14,790 nt of DNA, from NCBI GenBank assembly GCA_034722015.1, contig JAYENI010000057.1, forward strand, positions 1 to 14,790. The letters run 5' to 3'. Each line of letters starts with the position of its first letter. Position 1 is the stretch's first letter. Under the pieces are notes generated by a model. The model was given only the letters and a program-made list of their open reading frames with translations, was not told the origin of the DNA and made no database searches. Of this stretch, positions 7,401 through 14,577 are shown one piece after another. The position numbers and the translations under genes are program-made. The stretch comes from JAJDOJ01 sp034722015. GTDB taxonomy: Bacteria; Pseudomonadota; Gammaproteobacteria; JAJDOJ01.

Positions 7401-8695
7401 AGGAAATAGGCGACGGCGCCAAGGGAGAAGATGTCCAGCCTGTCCGCATCGAACCCGCCCGTGTTCATGATCTCGGGGGCCAGGTAGACGATGCCCTGTT
7501 TCTCCCCCGGGAGACCGGGTTGAACAGTGTCCCCGATGGTGAGTCGCGTCCCCGTTCGCGATGTCTCGTCCCGGCCGGTGGTCCGCCAGTCGAATATCTT
7601 GATTTTCGGGTTTGCGGTGTCCGGCCCCGTCACCAGGACCGTCCGGGGGCTGAGGGCCCGATGATAGAGTCTGCGCGCGTGGGCGAAACGCAGCGTCTCG
7701 GCGATCTGGCGAAGCAGGTCGAGCCGGGTGTGGACGTCGATCTCCTTTCCCCTCCTCCGCAGAAAGAGATCCAGGCGCTCGGCCGAGGGATCGTGCTCGA
7801 AGACCAGCGCCGGCCCCCGCTCATGCTCGGTGAACAGCTCCACCCGAAGGATTCCCGGATGCACGACGCCGTCCAGGAGTTGAAACTCCCGCTCCGCGGC
7901 GCGACGCCGCTCCGCCCTGGCGACCCCGGAAGACTGCAGCGCCAGCGGATAGACGCGAACCCGCCGCTTCGATTTCCCGAACCTGACGTGGTGCGCCTCC
8001 CAGTCCTGATAGACGATACCGTCGCCGTCCTCCGTCTGACTCAGCAGCCCCTCGAGCTCGTAGTCGCCGACACGCCGGTGCCGCCGGGACGGCCGGATAC
8101 CCGCCTGGTCCATGGCGCGGCCAAACGCCTTCGAGACGGTCCGGTCGATCGGACGGGGTCCCGTCCCCGCCCCACCCCGTCCCCGGGGGCGCTCTCCCGA
8201 CAGGACACTGACGATATCGGGATGTGCGTTCCCCTCGGCCTGCTGGCCGAGGTAGACCCCGGTTCGCCCCGCCTCGCTCAGTTCGCATCGAAGCGACGGG
8301 TTCGAGAGAAAGATCACCGGCTCCACGAACGGGACCCGATGCCTGCGAATCGCGCCCTGACGCTGCAGCAGGCTCTTCAGTTTCTTCGCCTTTCGATTGG
8401 CGAGAAGCAACGGATTGTCGTCGACGATGTCCCGGCCCTCATGGCGCCAGACCCAGGTGCCCGAATCGCCAGAGAGGCGCCCGGGCCGGCTCTTGATCTC
8501 CACTAGAAATACCTGGTAGCGCGATACGACGAGCAGGTCGACCTCGTAGATACTCCCGTCTTCGGCGATGAACTCGAAGTTCGACCAGGCCCGATAGGGT
8601 TCGGTATCCGGCAGCCTGTCCTTCAGATAGGCGAGGGCCTGCCGCTCCCACGGATACTGGGATTCCGTGACTTCCACCCACCGTCCATCTCTCAC
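4418..8695 (-). CDS. pglW: BREX-2 serine/threonine protein kinase PglW
   Basis: PglW is the large kinase of type 2 BREX (Pgl) systems. I place the start at the GTG at 8695 (1,425 residues, VRDGRWVEVTESQYPWE) because AGGTGG lies four bases upstream and the family begins this way. The frame is open upstream to 8794, but that lies in the likely promoter. Domains: NERD nuclease-related region (about 15-145; EVD 51-53, VEIKSRPG 65-72). A first kinase-like domain (about 210-500) lacks catalytic residues: the VAVK lysine is Tyr, HRD reads HRA, DFG reads DWR. A second domain (about 522-790) looks active: loop GKGSTS 532-537, Lys552, HRD 645-647, Asn652, DFS 670-672. A helix-hairpin-helix region like the RNA polymerase alpha C-terminal domain follows (about 813-872, LYRNKGIGQKTVKEI), then a long, less recognisable tail. 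Its stop overlaps the ATPase start. Confidence 0.93.
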   Translation of the reverse strand: MRDGRWVEVTESQYPWERQALAYLKDRLPDTEPYRAWSNFEFIAEDGSIYEVDLLVVSRYQVFLVEIKSRPGRLSGDSGTWVWRHEGRDIVDDNPLLLANRKAKKLKSLLQRQGAIRRHRVPFVEPVIFLSNPSLRCELSEAGRTGVYLGQQAEGNAHPDIVSVLSGERPRGRGGAGTGPRPIDRTVSKAFGRAMDQAGIRPSRRHRRVGDYELEGLLSQTEDGDGIVYQDWEAHHVRFGKSKRRVRVYPLALQSSGVARAERRRAAEREFQLLDGVVHPGILRVELFTEHERGPALVFEHDPSAERLDLFLRRRGKEIDVHTRLDLLRQIAETLRFAHARRLYHRALSPRTVLVTGPDTANPKIKIFDWRTTGRDETSRTGTRLTIGDTVQPGLPGEKQGIVYLAPEIMNTGGFDADRLDIFSLGAVAYFLFSGVPPARDVEELHRRLSAGRGLRISDVLDGVAESIQELVEFATDPNVEDRPGSVGEFLRLLDAVEEELTAPEPEQTTHPLDARTGDRLEGGFVVKRRLGKGSTSVALLVERNDREGVLKVALEPAGNPRLTKEGAVLKALRHHNIVELYEQCEVTGHAALFMARAGADTKSGTYTLAERIREEGRLSLDLLQRFGDELLGVLGWLEARGTSHRDIKPDNIGVAGTRADKALTLVLFDFSLADTPLENIRAGTPPYLDPFLRLRRPPRWDTYAERFAAAMTLYEMATGQLPAWGDGRSDPSMLDCEATLDGELFDPAVREGLSRFFARGLARDYRARFDNAEDMRRAWFRVFEHIDRPSTVTDHGEAVDVGAILEEATEATPISALGLSARVLNALDRIGAHTLGELVRVPRIRLYRNKGIGQKTVKEIRELAERVAEHLAGRGERPGTRFDVPPEDRVPVDPLLWSVDLLAGKLVGKRVAEEEARFLKGLLGLDQEAGAPPFAPRRAVAERLGADRSDILAALEAARERWGRQPWMTALRDDVARLVDKHAGVMTGTELAAAVLSARGSVRDGDERIRLASAVAYAAVETEAAREGARFTVYRHGERFLVVGTADLGERYGASVEARARYAIHLGGRCDALAGADPLPAPIRVTEALLGVPAPAGDRPIPPDRLVRLGARVSERAALSSRMEIYPRGMPAVRALKLGMGSLLGPKSLTAVQIRRRIGSRYPEAEPVPGPPALDGLLAEAGIELVRDGAGPGYAPRRSRPGASSTTSTLHRMGTASLSGETATPETEDAWRLEERIRTAVDRKRFLVLGVAPRHLPMAERELLKRFPLRRMSIEALLIGEMKVLAARAGADWDVVLRADGAEPGSRDWRNLVTLVRRAVPAVERALLRSDRTVLVVHSGLLARYEQLDLLDRLRDAGERRGDTPGFLVLLPADRQTDMPVIDGSPLPVVLASQWARLTETWLSNRHRGDSGTESSAGSRAEIQ

Positions 8696-8699
8696 TTGC

Positions 8700-8705
8700 C
8701 CACCT
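8700..8705 (-). promoter_or_regulatory. Shine-Dalgarno site deciding the pglW start
   Basis: AGGTGG is followed by GCAA and then GTG at 8695. It supports the family-like start VRDGRW over the longer open frame that begins at 8794. Confidence 0.6.
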
Positions 8706-8784
8706 GTTGATTCATTGTGTTCATTGCGCACGACTCGGGTCGCCGGCGTCGCGCAAATTCGACGGACGGAAGTGGCGCGAATCC

Positions 8785-8819
8785 AATATAGCAATAGTCA
8801 CGCCGGCCTCGACTGTCAA
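8785..8819 (-). promoter_or_regulatory. Candidate sigma-70 promoter for pglW
   Basis: A perfect TTGACA lies at 8819-8814 on the minus strand. Seventeen bases on is TATTGC (8796-8791), running directly into TATATT (8790-8785), so the -10 region is AT-rich but the best hexamer is a few bases too far away. Initiation near 8780 would give an untranslated leader of about 85 bases before the pglW GTG. The pglW-ATPase operon is presumably read from here. This is a sequence match only. Confidence 0.45.
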
Positions 8820-8976
8820 GAGGGCTGGAATGGCCCCGGGAGGTGGCATGGTCTCCGGGTCGCCACGGGTGATTGCCGAGACTCGATGCCGCTTTGGCGG
8901 GCCGCTGAAGCGTTACCGTGAAAAAGCACCGGCTTCGGGCAAGAAGTTACCGCAGGTCGGGTTAGTGTCAGTATAT

Positions 8977-9067
8977 GTAGCCCGGATGGAGCCATGCGGA
9001 ATCCGGGGTTCGTTCCCAGGCCATGTGCCCGCATCCCCGGATTCCGCTACCGCTTCATCCAGGCTAC
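8977..9067. repeat. REP-like inverted repeat downstream of the pentapeptide gene
   Basis: The left arm (8977-9008) begins GTAGCCCGGATGGAGC and ends GGAATCCGGGG. The right arm (9035-9067) begins CCCCGGATTCCGC and ends CATCCAGGCTAC, an imperfect reverse complement. From memory, this sequence type is a frequent dispersed intergenic repeat in proteobacteria. It lies just past the stop of the pentapeptide-repeat gene and could fold in the transcript and limit read-through towards pglW, though no T-run follows. In the remaining 9091-to-8695 gap, apart from the pglW promoter and Shine-Dalgarno site, I see nothing between about 8820 and 8976. Confidence 0.75.
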
Positions 9068-9090
9068 TCAGACTACTCTGGCCTCGCTCG

Positions 9091-11877
9091 CTACGACCCG
9101 AACTGCCAGAGTATGTCGACCTCGGTGCAGGTTCCCGGCAGCGCGGGATTGACCGCCGAGGGCGGCGTCGCCTGTCCGATCGGGACGACGGGGTTTTCCC
9201 AGACCGCGTCGCAGGACCCGGGGTCGCCGTTCGGGCAGGTATTGTCCGCATCGGTCGTGGTCGGCGGGCCCGATGTCGGAAAGACGCTGTTGGGATAGCT
9301 CGCCTGCACGCACTCCGGGTCAGAGGGGTCGCCCCAGTATCCGGCGAAGGCCAGGTTCTTCGCGGGAAGGAGAAAGTTCAGGCTCACCGAGTCGCCGCTG
9401 AGGTCCCAGTAGGTGTTGAGAAAATTGACGTCCGCGACGTTGGTGTTGGCGGCGACGAATACCGACCCCTCCATGTAGGCGCCGTCAAAGGTGCTGGTCG
9501 CGGTGGTGGAGGGGTCCTGGGAAAGGTCGGCGCCGTTGAAGTTGGCGCCTACCAGCACGGCCCCGGTCCAGGTCGTCCCCTGCAGGGTCGCGTCGCCGAA
9601 ATCGGCCCCGGCGAGATAGGCACCGCTCAAATTCGCCGCGGTCATGGTCGCGCCGGCCGCGCTCGCGCTGCCCGAACCCTGGAAGAAGTTGGCGTTGGTC
9701 ATCGTCACCCCGGTGAGATTTGCGCCTGCGAGTGTCGCGTCCCTCAGAAATGCCCCGGCCAGCCGGGCGGGCACGCCGTTGGTCTTCGCCTGCAGCGAGG
9801 CGTTGGTGAGGTCCGAGGCGTCGAGATTGGCGAAATTCAGGAAGGCGCCCTGCAGGCTCACCGTGTCGAGGCAACTGTTGGTGAGACTGGCGCTGGTCAG
9901 GACCGTACCGGTCAATGTCGTGCAGACCGCGGTGTTCGACCCCTGTGCGGGACAGACGGCGCCCGAGGCGCTCGTCCCGGCAAAGCACCCGAGATTGACG
10001 AAGTCCAGGCTCTTGCTTTCGAGCCAGGTGACGCCGCCCAGCATCGCGCCGGAGAGGTCCACCGGCGCCGAGGAACTGGAAAGTGTGTCCGGGACATTGT
10101 TGACCGTCGAGCCGGTCATCTCGAGATAACGCCAGTCCGCGATCGGAAAATCCGAAAAGTCGAAGGTGGCGGAGGCAAGGTTCAGACGGCAGTCGAAGTT
10201 CGTTCCCAGGTCCTGGCTCGACCCGCCGAAGGTCGCGCCGGTCAGATCGAGGCCGCTGAAATCGGCGCACGCCAGTCCGGCGTCGGTAAAGTCGGTACCG
10301 GAGAGCTGGATACCCGTCCCGGCTAAGCTGGCGTTCGCCAGCTTAGCCGAGGTGAATTTCGTGTCGCTGAGGTTGGCCCCGGAGAAGATCGCGTTGGTGA
10401 AATTCAGGCTGGCGTAGTTCTCACCGGACAGGTCAACGCCGGTCAGATTGCAGTTGACGCAGCCCCCCGTGTCCGCAATGTAGGTCGTGGCCGAGACGAT
10501 CTTCATCTGCGAGACCTGGCCGTCAACGGGGGTTCCGGAGAGGCAGTCCGTGTTCTGCGGAACGCCGTAGAGCGTATTGCCGGAGGCGCCGCCGGTGTGG
10601 GTCCACAGTTCGACGAACGTCCCGGGGCCGATCATGATCGACGCCGCCGTGTTGTCCTTGATCCCGTAGACGAACCCCGCTGTCGGGTCCGTGGGCGCAT
10701 CGTTGTAGACGGAGAAATCCGGGACGTCGGCGGCGAAGACGATGGCCGGCCCCTTGAACCCGCATTCCGCGAACACCGCGACCTCGCCCTGCTGAAGGTC
10801 CAGGTCGGCGCTGGAGCAGGTCCCGCCCGAGCAGAGCGTCCCCGTGTAGTCCACGGTGAATTCGGTCGCCGAGTTCTGCGTGTTCGGCTGGAGTCGCACG
10901 ACGTTGAACGCGTCCAGGTAGATCGGCCAGCCGGTCACGCCCGTGATACAGCGATCCTCGTTGAACAGGTTGATCCTGTAGCTGCCGAGGTCCTGGATCG
11001 ACGGGGTGATGACGCAGCCGCCGAAATCGTTATGGTCACTGGCGGCCGTACAGGCGTTCGTGACGTCAGTGGCGCTGGCGCCGATGTCGATCGAGAGCAA
11101 TTCGCTGTCGGGAATCAGGGTCGCGGCTTCCTTCGACGGAAACCAGGCCAGTCCGGCGACGGGCGTGTCCGCGAAGGGCGCGATACTGGGCGTGTCGGGC
11201 GTGCAGGTCGATGAACCCATGATGCCCAGGTTCCCGGTCAGAAAGATGGTCTGCGGTGCGACCGCCTCGTAGATCGCCGCCACCGCACCCGGATTCGACT
11301 CGGGATTGGCCAGCCCCACATAGTTTCCGTCGGGGGCCTTGAAGGTAAAGAAGTTCCAGCTCGGCGCGCTCGCCTCCGCACTGTCCAGCACGCGCGGCTG
11401 TTCGGGGCGATAGAAGAACGCGGTGGTCCCACCCGGCGCGACCGACGCGGTGTCGTAATCCAGGTGCAGGTGATACCGGCCGGACCGGAGTTCGATCGGT
11501 GGACAAGCCCCGCCCCGCTCCGATCGGAAAACCGTGGAACCCGAGTCCGATTCCAGTTCGATAACATTCAGCTCCGATGCCCCGGTCGGGATGCAGAAGC
11601 TGAAACTGCCCTGGTCGACATCACGGACCAGGTACGGAAAGGTCTTGCGCTGTACCGTCGAGACCGCCCGCGTCGGGGCGGGCGGCAGATCGAGAATGAC
11701 CGTCTGGTCGGGGGTCGCGTGCAGTAGCGGGTCGTCGCGAAACTCCTGCTCCTTCACCCAGGGCCGCCCGGACGTATGGACCCCCGGATCATCGCTCCCA
11801 CCGTCACAACCGCCCGACGTGAAACCGATGAGCCCCGTGCAGATCGCGATGACGGCCCTGAACACGGTTCTCTGCAT
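9091..11877 (-). CDS. Pentapeptide-repeat lipoprotein with beta/gamma-crystallin-like segment
   Basis: I choose the ATG at 11877 (928 residues): AGGA lies eight bases upstream, and the protein then opens with a signal peptide (MQRTVFRAVIAICTGLIGF) ending at Cys24 in SGGC, a weak lipobox. The open frame extends to 11958 but the added residues do not look like a signal. Residues ~25-360 match nothing I recognise and contain scattered Cys. Residues ~364-463 (GEVAVFAECGFKGPAIVF, later GIKDNTAASIMI and FVELWTHTG) resemble a beta/gamma-crystallin domain, often calcium-binding. Pentapeptide repeats of A(D/N)LXX type follow at about 476-583 and 653-823 (for example SGANLSDTKFTSAKLANASL, LAGANLTGVTMTNANF), forming a quadrilateral beta helix. 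A Cys-bearing tail ends in DILWQFGS. The gene starts 53 bases after the upstream glycine-rich gene, so the two may be cotranscribed. Export is inferred; function unknown, with adhesion or matrix binding plausible. Confidence 0.8.
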   Translation of the reverse strand: MQRTVFRAVIAICTGLIGFTSGGCDGGSDDPGVHTSGRPWVKEQEFRDDPLLHATPDQTVILDLPPAPTRAVSTVQRKTFPYLVRDVDQGSFSFCIPTGASELNVIELESDSGSTVFRSERGGACPPIELRSGRYHLHLDYDTASVAPGGTTAFFYRPEQPRVLDSAEASAPSWNFFTFKAPDGNYVGLANPESNPGAVAAIYEAVAPQTIFLTGNLGIMGSSTCTPDTPSIAPFADTPVAGLAWFPSKEAATLIPDSELLSIDIGASATDVTNACTAASDHNDFGGCVITPSIQDLGSYRINLFNEDRCITGVTGWPIYLDAFNVVRLQPNTQNSATEFTVDYTGTLCSGGTCSSADLDLQQGEVAVFAECGFKGPAIVFAADVPDFSVYNDAPTDPTAGFVYGIKDNTAASIMIGPGTFVELWTHTGGASGNTLYGVPQNTDCLSGTPVDGQVSQMKIVSATTYIADTGGCVNCNLTGVDLSGENYASLNFTNAIFSGANLSDTKFTSAKLANASLAGTGIQLSGTDFTDAGLACADFSGLDLTGATFGGSSQDLGTNFDCRLNLASATFDFSDFPIADWRYLEMTGSTVNNVPDTLSSSSAPVDLSGAMLGGVTWLESKSLDFVNLGCFAGTSASGAVCPAQGSNTAVCTTLTGTVLTSASLTNSCLDTVSLQGAFLNFANLDASDLTNASLQAKTNGVPARLAGAFLRDATLAGANLTGVTMTNANFFQGSGSASAAGATMTAANLSGAYLAGADFGDATLQGTTWTGAVLVGANFNGADLSQDPSTTATSTFDGAYMEGSVFVAANTNVADVNFLNTYWDLSGDSVSLNFLLPAKNLAFAGYWGDPSDPECVQASYPNSVFPTSGPPTTTDADNTCPNGDPGSCDAVWENPVVPIGQATPPSAVNPALPGTCTEVDILWQFGS
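10320..10349. repeat. Perfect 14-bp palindrome inside the pentapeptide gene
   Basis: CGGCTAAGCTGGCG (10320-10333) and CGCCAGCTTAGCCG (10336-10349) are exact reverse complements two bases apart. The region encodes AKLANASLAG in the repeat domain. Pentapeptide codons alone do not require such symmetry. Confidence 0.8.
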
Positions 11878-11930
11878 GGAGGCTATCCTGATGGGGATCC
11901 GGAATCCCGGCCTTCCCGCCGGCCAGCGAA

Positions 11931-13106
11931 TCACGGGTTGAACTGGATCTGCACGCAACCGTCGAACGTGTGTTCGCAGGGGTTGCCGGGTTTACCCGTC
12001 GGCGCGAGGGTGGACGATTGCGTTGAGAAGATGGCGTAGCTGCCGCCGCCACCGCCGGGGATGGAATGACCGTTGTCATTGGCATGACCACCGCCGCCTC
12101 CACCACCCCAGCCGCCGCCACCGCCGCCACCGCCGGCATCACATGTACTGGTGTTCGAACTGCCCTTGCCGCCCGAACCCGAGATCATCGAAAGGGTGGT
12201 GGAACCCGTATTGATCCAGTGCGGGGCGCCCGGCCCGGAACAGCTTTGTCCGCTGCCTCCGGCGCCACCACGGCCGCCGAATACGGGAAGCCCGTCGGTC
12301 TGGTTTCCGCCACCGCATTCGACACAATGGGAAGAACCCCCGACTCCGCCGCCGCCACCCATGTTCCAGCTGGAATCAAGACTGCCGCCCTTGCCTTCAC
12401 CGTTCTTTTCCAGGCTCGCGATGGCCACGCCACCATCAGCGCCGTCCCCCGGGCACCCGGGCGTGATGCAGCCAAACTCACCGTTTCCCGCGCTGCCTCC
12501 CCCGGCACCACCGGCCACGAGCAGGGTCGGCGGAGATGCGAGGCTCGGACCCTGCGCCGGGTTCAGGGTCAGGTCCGACAGAGTGACGATCGTGGCGGAG
12601 CCGCCCGCCGAACCGCAGTGGTCTCCCCCGCCCGTGCCACCGCCGGCCAGAAAGTAGAACATCTGTGTCGACCCGTCGCCGCTCATCGCCTTGATGTCGC
12701 CGACCGAGGTCGTCGTCTGGGCGTAACCACCCGAACCCCCGTCGCAGGCCTTGTCCGAATTGCCGCCGTTCCCGCCCCAGGCCTCGATCCACATCACGGT
12801 GTCCCCGGTCACGTCGAACTGCACCTGGCTGATGACGTCGGCGAGGTCCACACCGCAGGTCGTGGTCGCGAGCCGGCAGGTCACCACCGTGCCCGCCGAA
12901 TTCGCGCTGACCGCCTCACAGGGCGAAGCGGCGTTCGCGCACGCGCTCGTAGCCTCCAGCGCCTCGACACCGAACCCGGTCACGCCGCTTGCCGGATCGC
13001 CGCCTTCCCCTCCGCCGCAGCCGGCGAGAAGTCCCAGGCAGATAGATCCCGAAAGGGCACCCAGCCTGCAACCGGATCTCAATTGATTTCTGGAGATCGA
13101 TTTCAT
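11931..13106 (-). CDS. Glycine-rich lipoprotein 1 (ALK-type Gly-rich domain)
   Basis: The 391-residue product begins with a lipoprotein signal peptide, GSICLGLLAGC, lipobox LAGC at 27-30, so a lipid-anchored envelope protein is expected. After a spacer comes a domain starting near VQFDVTGDTVMWIEAWGGNG (95-114). Glycine runs dominate the rest: YFLAGGGTGGG (151-161), LLVAGGAGGG (195-204), GGGGGGGGWGGGGGGG (325-340) and GGGGGSYAIF (351-360). The pattern resembles the glycine-rich domain of ALK/LTK receptors (Pfam Gly_rich, PF12810), in which such runs pack as polyglycine II helices. About a dozen Cys after the lipobox suggest disulfides. It aligns with the next upstream gene almost end to end, so the two are tandem duplicates. 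The ATG at 13106 gives a proper signal peptide; no clear Shine-Dalgarno site is visible. Function unknown. Confidence 0.85.
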   Translation of the reverse strand: MKSISRNQLRSGCRLGALSGSICLGLLAGCGGGEGGDPASGVTGFGVEALEATSACANAASPCEAVSANSAGTVVTCRLATTTCGVDLADVISQVQFDVTGDTVMWIEAWGGNGGNSDKACDGGSGGYAQTTTSVGDIKAMSGDGSTQMFYFLAGGGTGGGDHCGSAGGSATIVTLSDLTLNPAQGPSLASPPTLLVAGGAGGGSAGNGEFGCITPGCPGDGADGGVAIASLEKNGEGKGGSLDSSWNMGGGGGVGGSSHCVECGGGNQTDGLPVFGGRGGAGGSGQSCSGPGAPHWINTGSTTLSMISGSGGKGSSNTSTCDAGGGGGGGGWGGGGGGGHANDNGHSIPGGGGGSYAIFSTQSSTLAPTGKPGNPCEHTFDGCVQIQFNP

Positions 13107-13191
13107 TTTTGTGTGATCGACGCTGACGTGTTCCGGGTTCGAGTTTTCCGCGAGTCAGGCCAAGGGGCGAGTTTCGGCTCGTATGAAACGA

Positions 13192-13197
13192 ATTCTA
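13192..13197 (-). promoter_or_regulatory. Possible -10 element before glycine-rich gene 1
   Basis: TAGAAT on the minus strand (preceded by GTG) matches the -10 consensus at five of six positions and lies about 85 bases before the ATG at 13106. I find no good -35 at 16-18 bases. The rest of the 225-base gap between the two glycine-rich genes (13107-13331) holds nothing I can name, except a few bases just after each stop that are shared by both copies (TGATTCG, then GCCGGC), the edge of the duplication. Confidence 0.25.
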
Positions 13198-13331
13198 CAC
13201 GTACCCCACCCGGGAGGGACGACGCGTCCGTATGTCGCCGATTGCCGGCCGACCGGGGATCGAACGACCCTGACTGGCGTGGATCCCCATCGTCGAGTAA
13301 CGGTATGGCGTCCATGCCGGCAACGATCGAA

Positions 13332-14513
13332 TCACGGGCCGAACTGGAGTTGAACGCAGCCATGCCTGGGGTTCTTGCAGGGGTTGGCCTTTCTTCCGGT
13401 TGGCGCCCGGGAGGACGTCTGTGTTGAAAAGATGGCGAAACTGCCGCCACCGCCGCCGGACACGGACCTGCCGGCGTCATCGCCATGACCGCCGCCGCCT
13501 CCACCGCCCCAGCCACCACCACCGCCACCCCCGCCGGCGTCACAGGTCTTCGTGTTCGAACTGCCCTTGCCGCCGGAGCCCGAGATCATTTCAAGGGTGA
13601 CGGAATCCGTATTGGTCCAGTGAGGCGCATCAGGTCCGGAACATTTCTGCCCGCTTCCCCCGGACCCGCCCCGGCCCCCGAACAGGGGTCGCCCGTCGGT
13701 CTCGTTTCCGCTCTTGCATACGTTGCAGAGACCACAGATATCGCAGAAGGAGACCCCGCCGGCCCCGCGGCCTCCACCCATGCCTCCGGTGGATTCAGGA
13801 CTGCCGCCCCTGCCTTCGCCGTTTTTCCCCTGACCCGAAATGGCCACGCCGCCGCTTCCCGCGTTTGACATGCAATTCGAAACGCAGATCACATCACCGT
13901 TGTTGGACCCACTGCCTCCGCCGCCCCCGCCGGCGACAAGCAGGGTCGGGGGAGAAGCCAGACTCGGCCCCTGACTCCTGCGCCCGGTGAGGTCCGCCAG
14001 GGTGACGATCGTGGCCGACCCACCCGCCGAACCACAGTGATCATCTCCTCCGCTGCCCTCGCCCGCCAGGAAGTAGAACATCTGCGTCGAACCGTCGCTG
14101 CTCATCGACCTGATGTCGCTGACCGAGGTGGTTGTCTGGGCATAGCCGCCCTCCCCCCCGTCACAACCCTTGTCCGAACTGCCGCCGCTTGCCCCCCAGG
14201 CCTGTATCCACATCACCGAATCCTCGGTCACGTCGAACTGCACCTGACTGATGACCTCGGTAAGGTCAACGCCACAGGTCGTCGTGGAAAGCCGGCAGCC
14301 AATCACGGTACCGGCCGTGTTCGATCTCACCGCCTCACAGGGTTGGGAGAGATTGGTGCAGACACCCGTGGTCTCCGGCGCCCCGGTCCCCAATCCGGTA
14401 TCGCCGTCCGCCGCGCCATCCTCCCCCTCGACGCAACCCGCAAGCAGTCCCAGAAATAAAAATCCCGCGAAGAGGAAAAACCCGGTGTCGGCTCTGTAAT
14501 GGTTGACGTACAT
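13332..14513 (-). CDS. Glycine-rich lipoprotein 2 (paralogue of 1)
   Basis: I chose the second of two adjacent ATG codons (14513; the first is at 14516) because GGAAGG lies four bases upstream of it; an in-frame GTG at 14525 is less likely. The product is 393 residues. A signal peptide (FLFAGFLFLGLLAGC) gives a lipidated Cys27. The domain layout follows its downstream paralogue nearly without gaps: VQFDVTEDSVMWIQAWGASG, YFLAGEGSGGDDHCGSAGGS, SPPTLLVAGGGGGG, ISGSGGKGSSNTKTCDAGGG and a C-terminal CVQLQFGP. One clear difference is an insertion producing CDICGLCNVC (257-266), four Cys spaced as C-x2-C-x2-C-x2-C, where the paralogue has only CVEC. Expression may be influenced by the run of nine G just upstream and by the MITE further up. 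Function unknown; a structural or adhesive surface role is an inference from the fold type. Confidence 0.85.
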   Translation of the reverse strand: MYVNHYRADTGFFLFAGFLFLGLLAGCVEGEDGAADGDTGLGTGAPETTGVCTNLSQPCEAVRSNTAGTVIGCRLSTTTCGVDLTEVISQVQFDVTEDSVMWIQAWGASGGSSDKGCDGGEGGYAQTTTSVSDIRSMSSDGSTQMFYFLAGEGSGGDDHCGSAGGSATIVTLADLTGRRSQGPSLASPPTLLVAGGGGGGSGSNNGDVICVSNCMSNAGSGGVAISGQGKNGEGRGGSPESTGGMGGGRGAGGVSFCDICGLCNVCKSGNETDGRPLFGGRGGSGGSGQKCSGPDAPHWTNTDSVTLEMISGSGGKGSSNTKTCDAGGGGGGGGWGGGGGGGHGDDAGRSVSGGGGGSFAIFSTQTSSRAPTGRKANPCKNPRHGCVQLQFGP

Positions 14514-14537
14514 CATGCCTTCCACGGTTGAAAAGAA

Positions 14538-14546
14538 GGGGGGGGG
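14538..14546. repeat. Run of nine G upstream of glycine-rich gene 2
   Basis: Nine consecutive G (nine C on the coding strand), followed by AGGG, lie about 25 bases before the start codon. Homopolymer tracts of this length between promoter and ribosome site can change length by slippage and alter expression. Such runs are also error-prone in sequencing. Confidence 0.8.
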
Positions 14547-14577
14547 AGGGCAGGCCGGGACATGGACCGTAATTCAC

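Noticed and set aside
5060..8506. Very long open frame (1,148 codons) on the plus strand
   Set aside because: It lies antisense to pglW, whose domains are clear. High GC keeps the opposite strand open, and the translation is rich in Arg, Gly and Pro without recognisable motifs.
8696..8794. Longer pglW start at 8794
   Set aside because: The added 33 residues do not look like the family and overlap the candidate -10 region; the GTG at 8695 has a Shine-Dalgarno match.
8707..10326. 539-codon plus-strand frame across the REP-like hairpin
   Set aside because: It is antisense to the pentapeptide-repeat gene and runs through an intergenic hairpin; no domain is visible and its composition is shadow-like.
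13240..13290. tRNA-like T-arm on the minus strand (GTTCGATCCCC)
   Set aside because: No acceptor stem, anticodon arm or CCA-side pairing could be assembled around it.
12066..13427. 453-codon plus-strand frame over the glycine-rich genes
   Set aside because: It is the complement of GGN repeats in a lipoprotein gene and crosses into the intergenic gap; low-complexity and unsupported.
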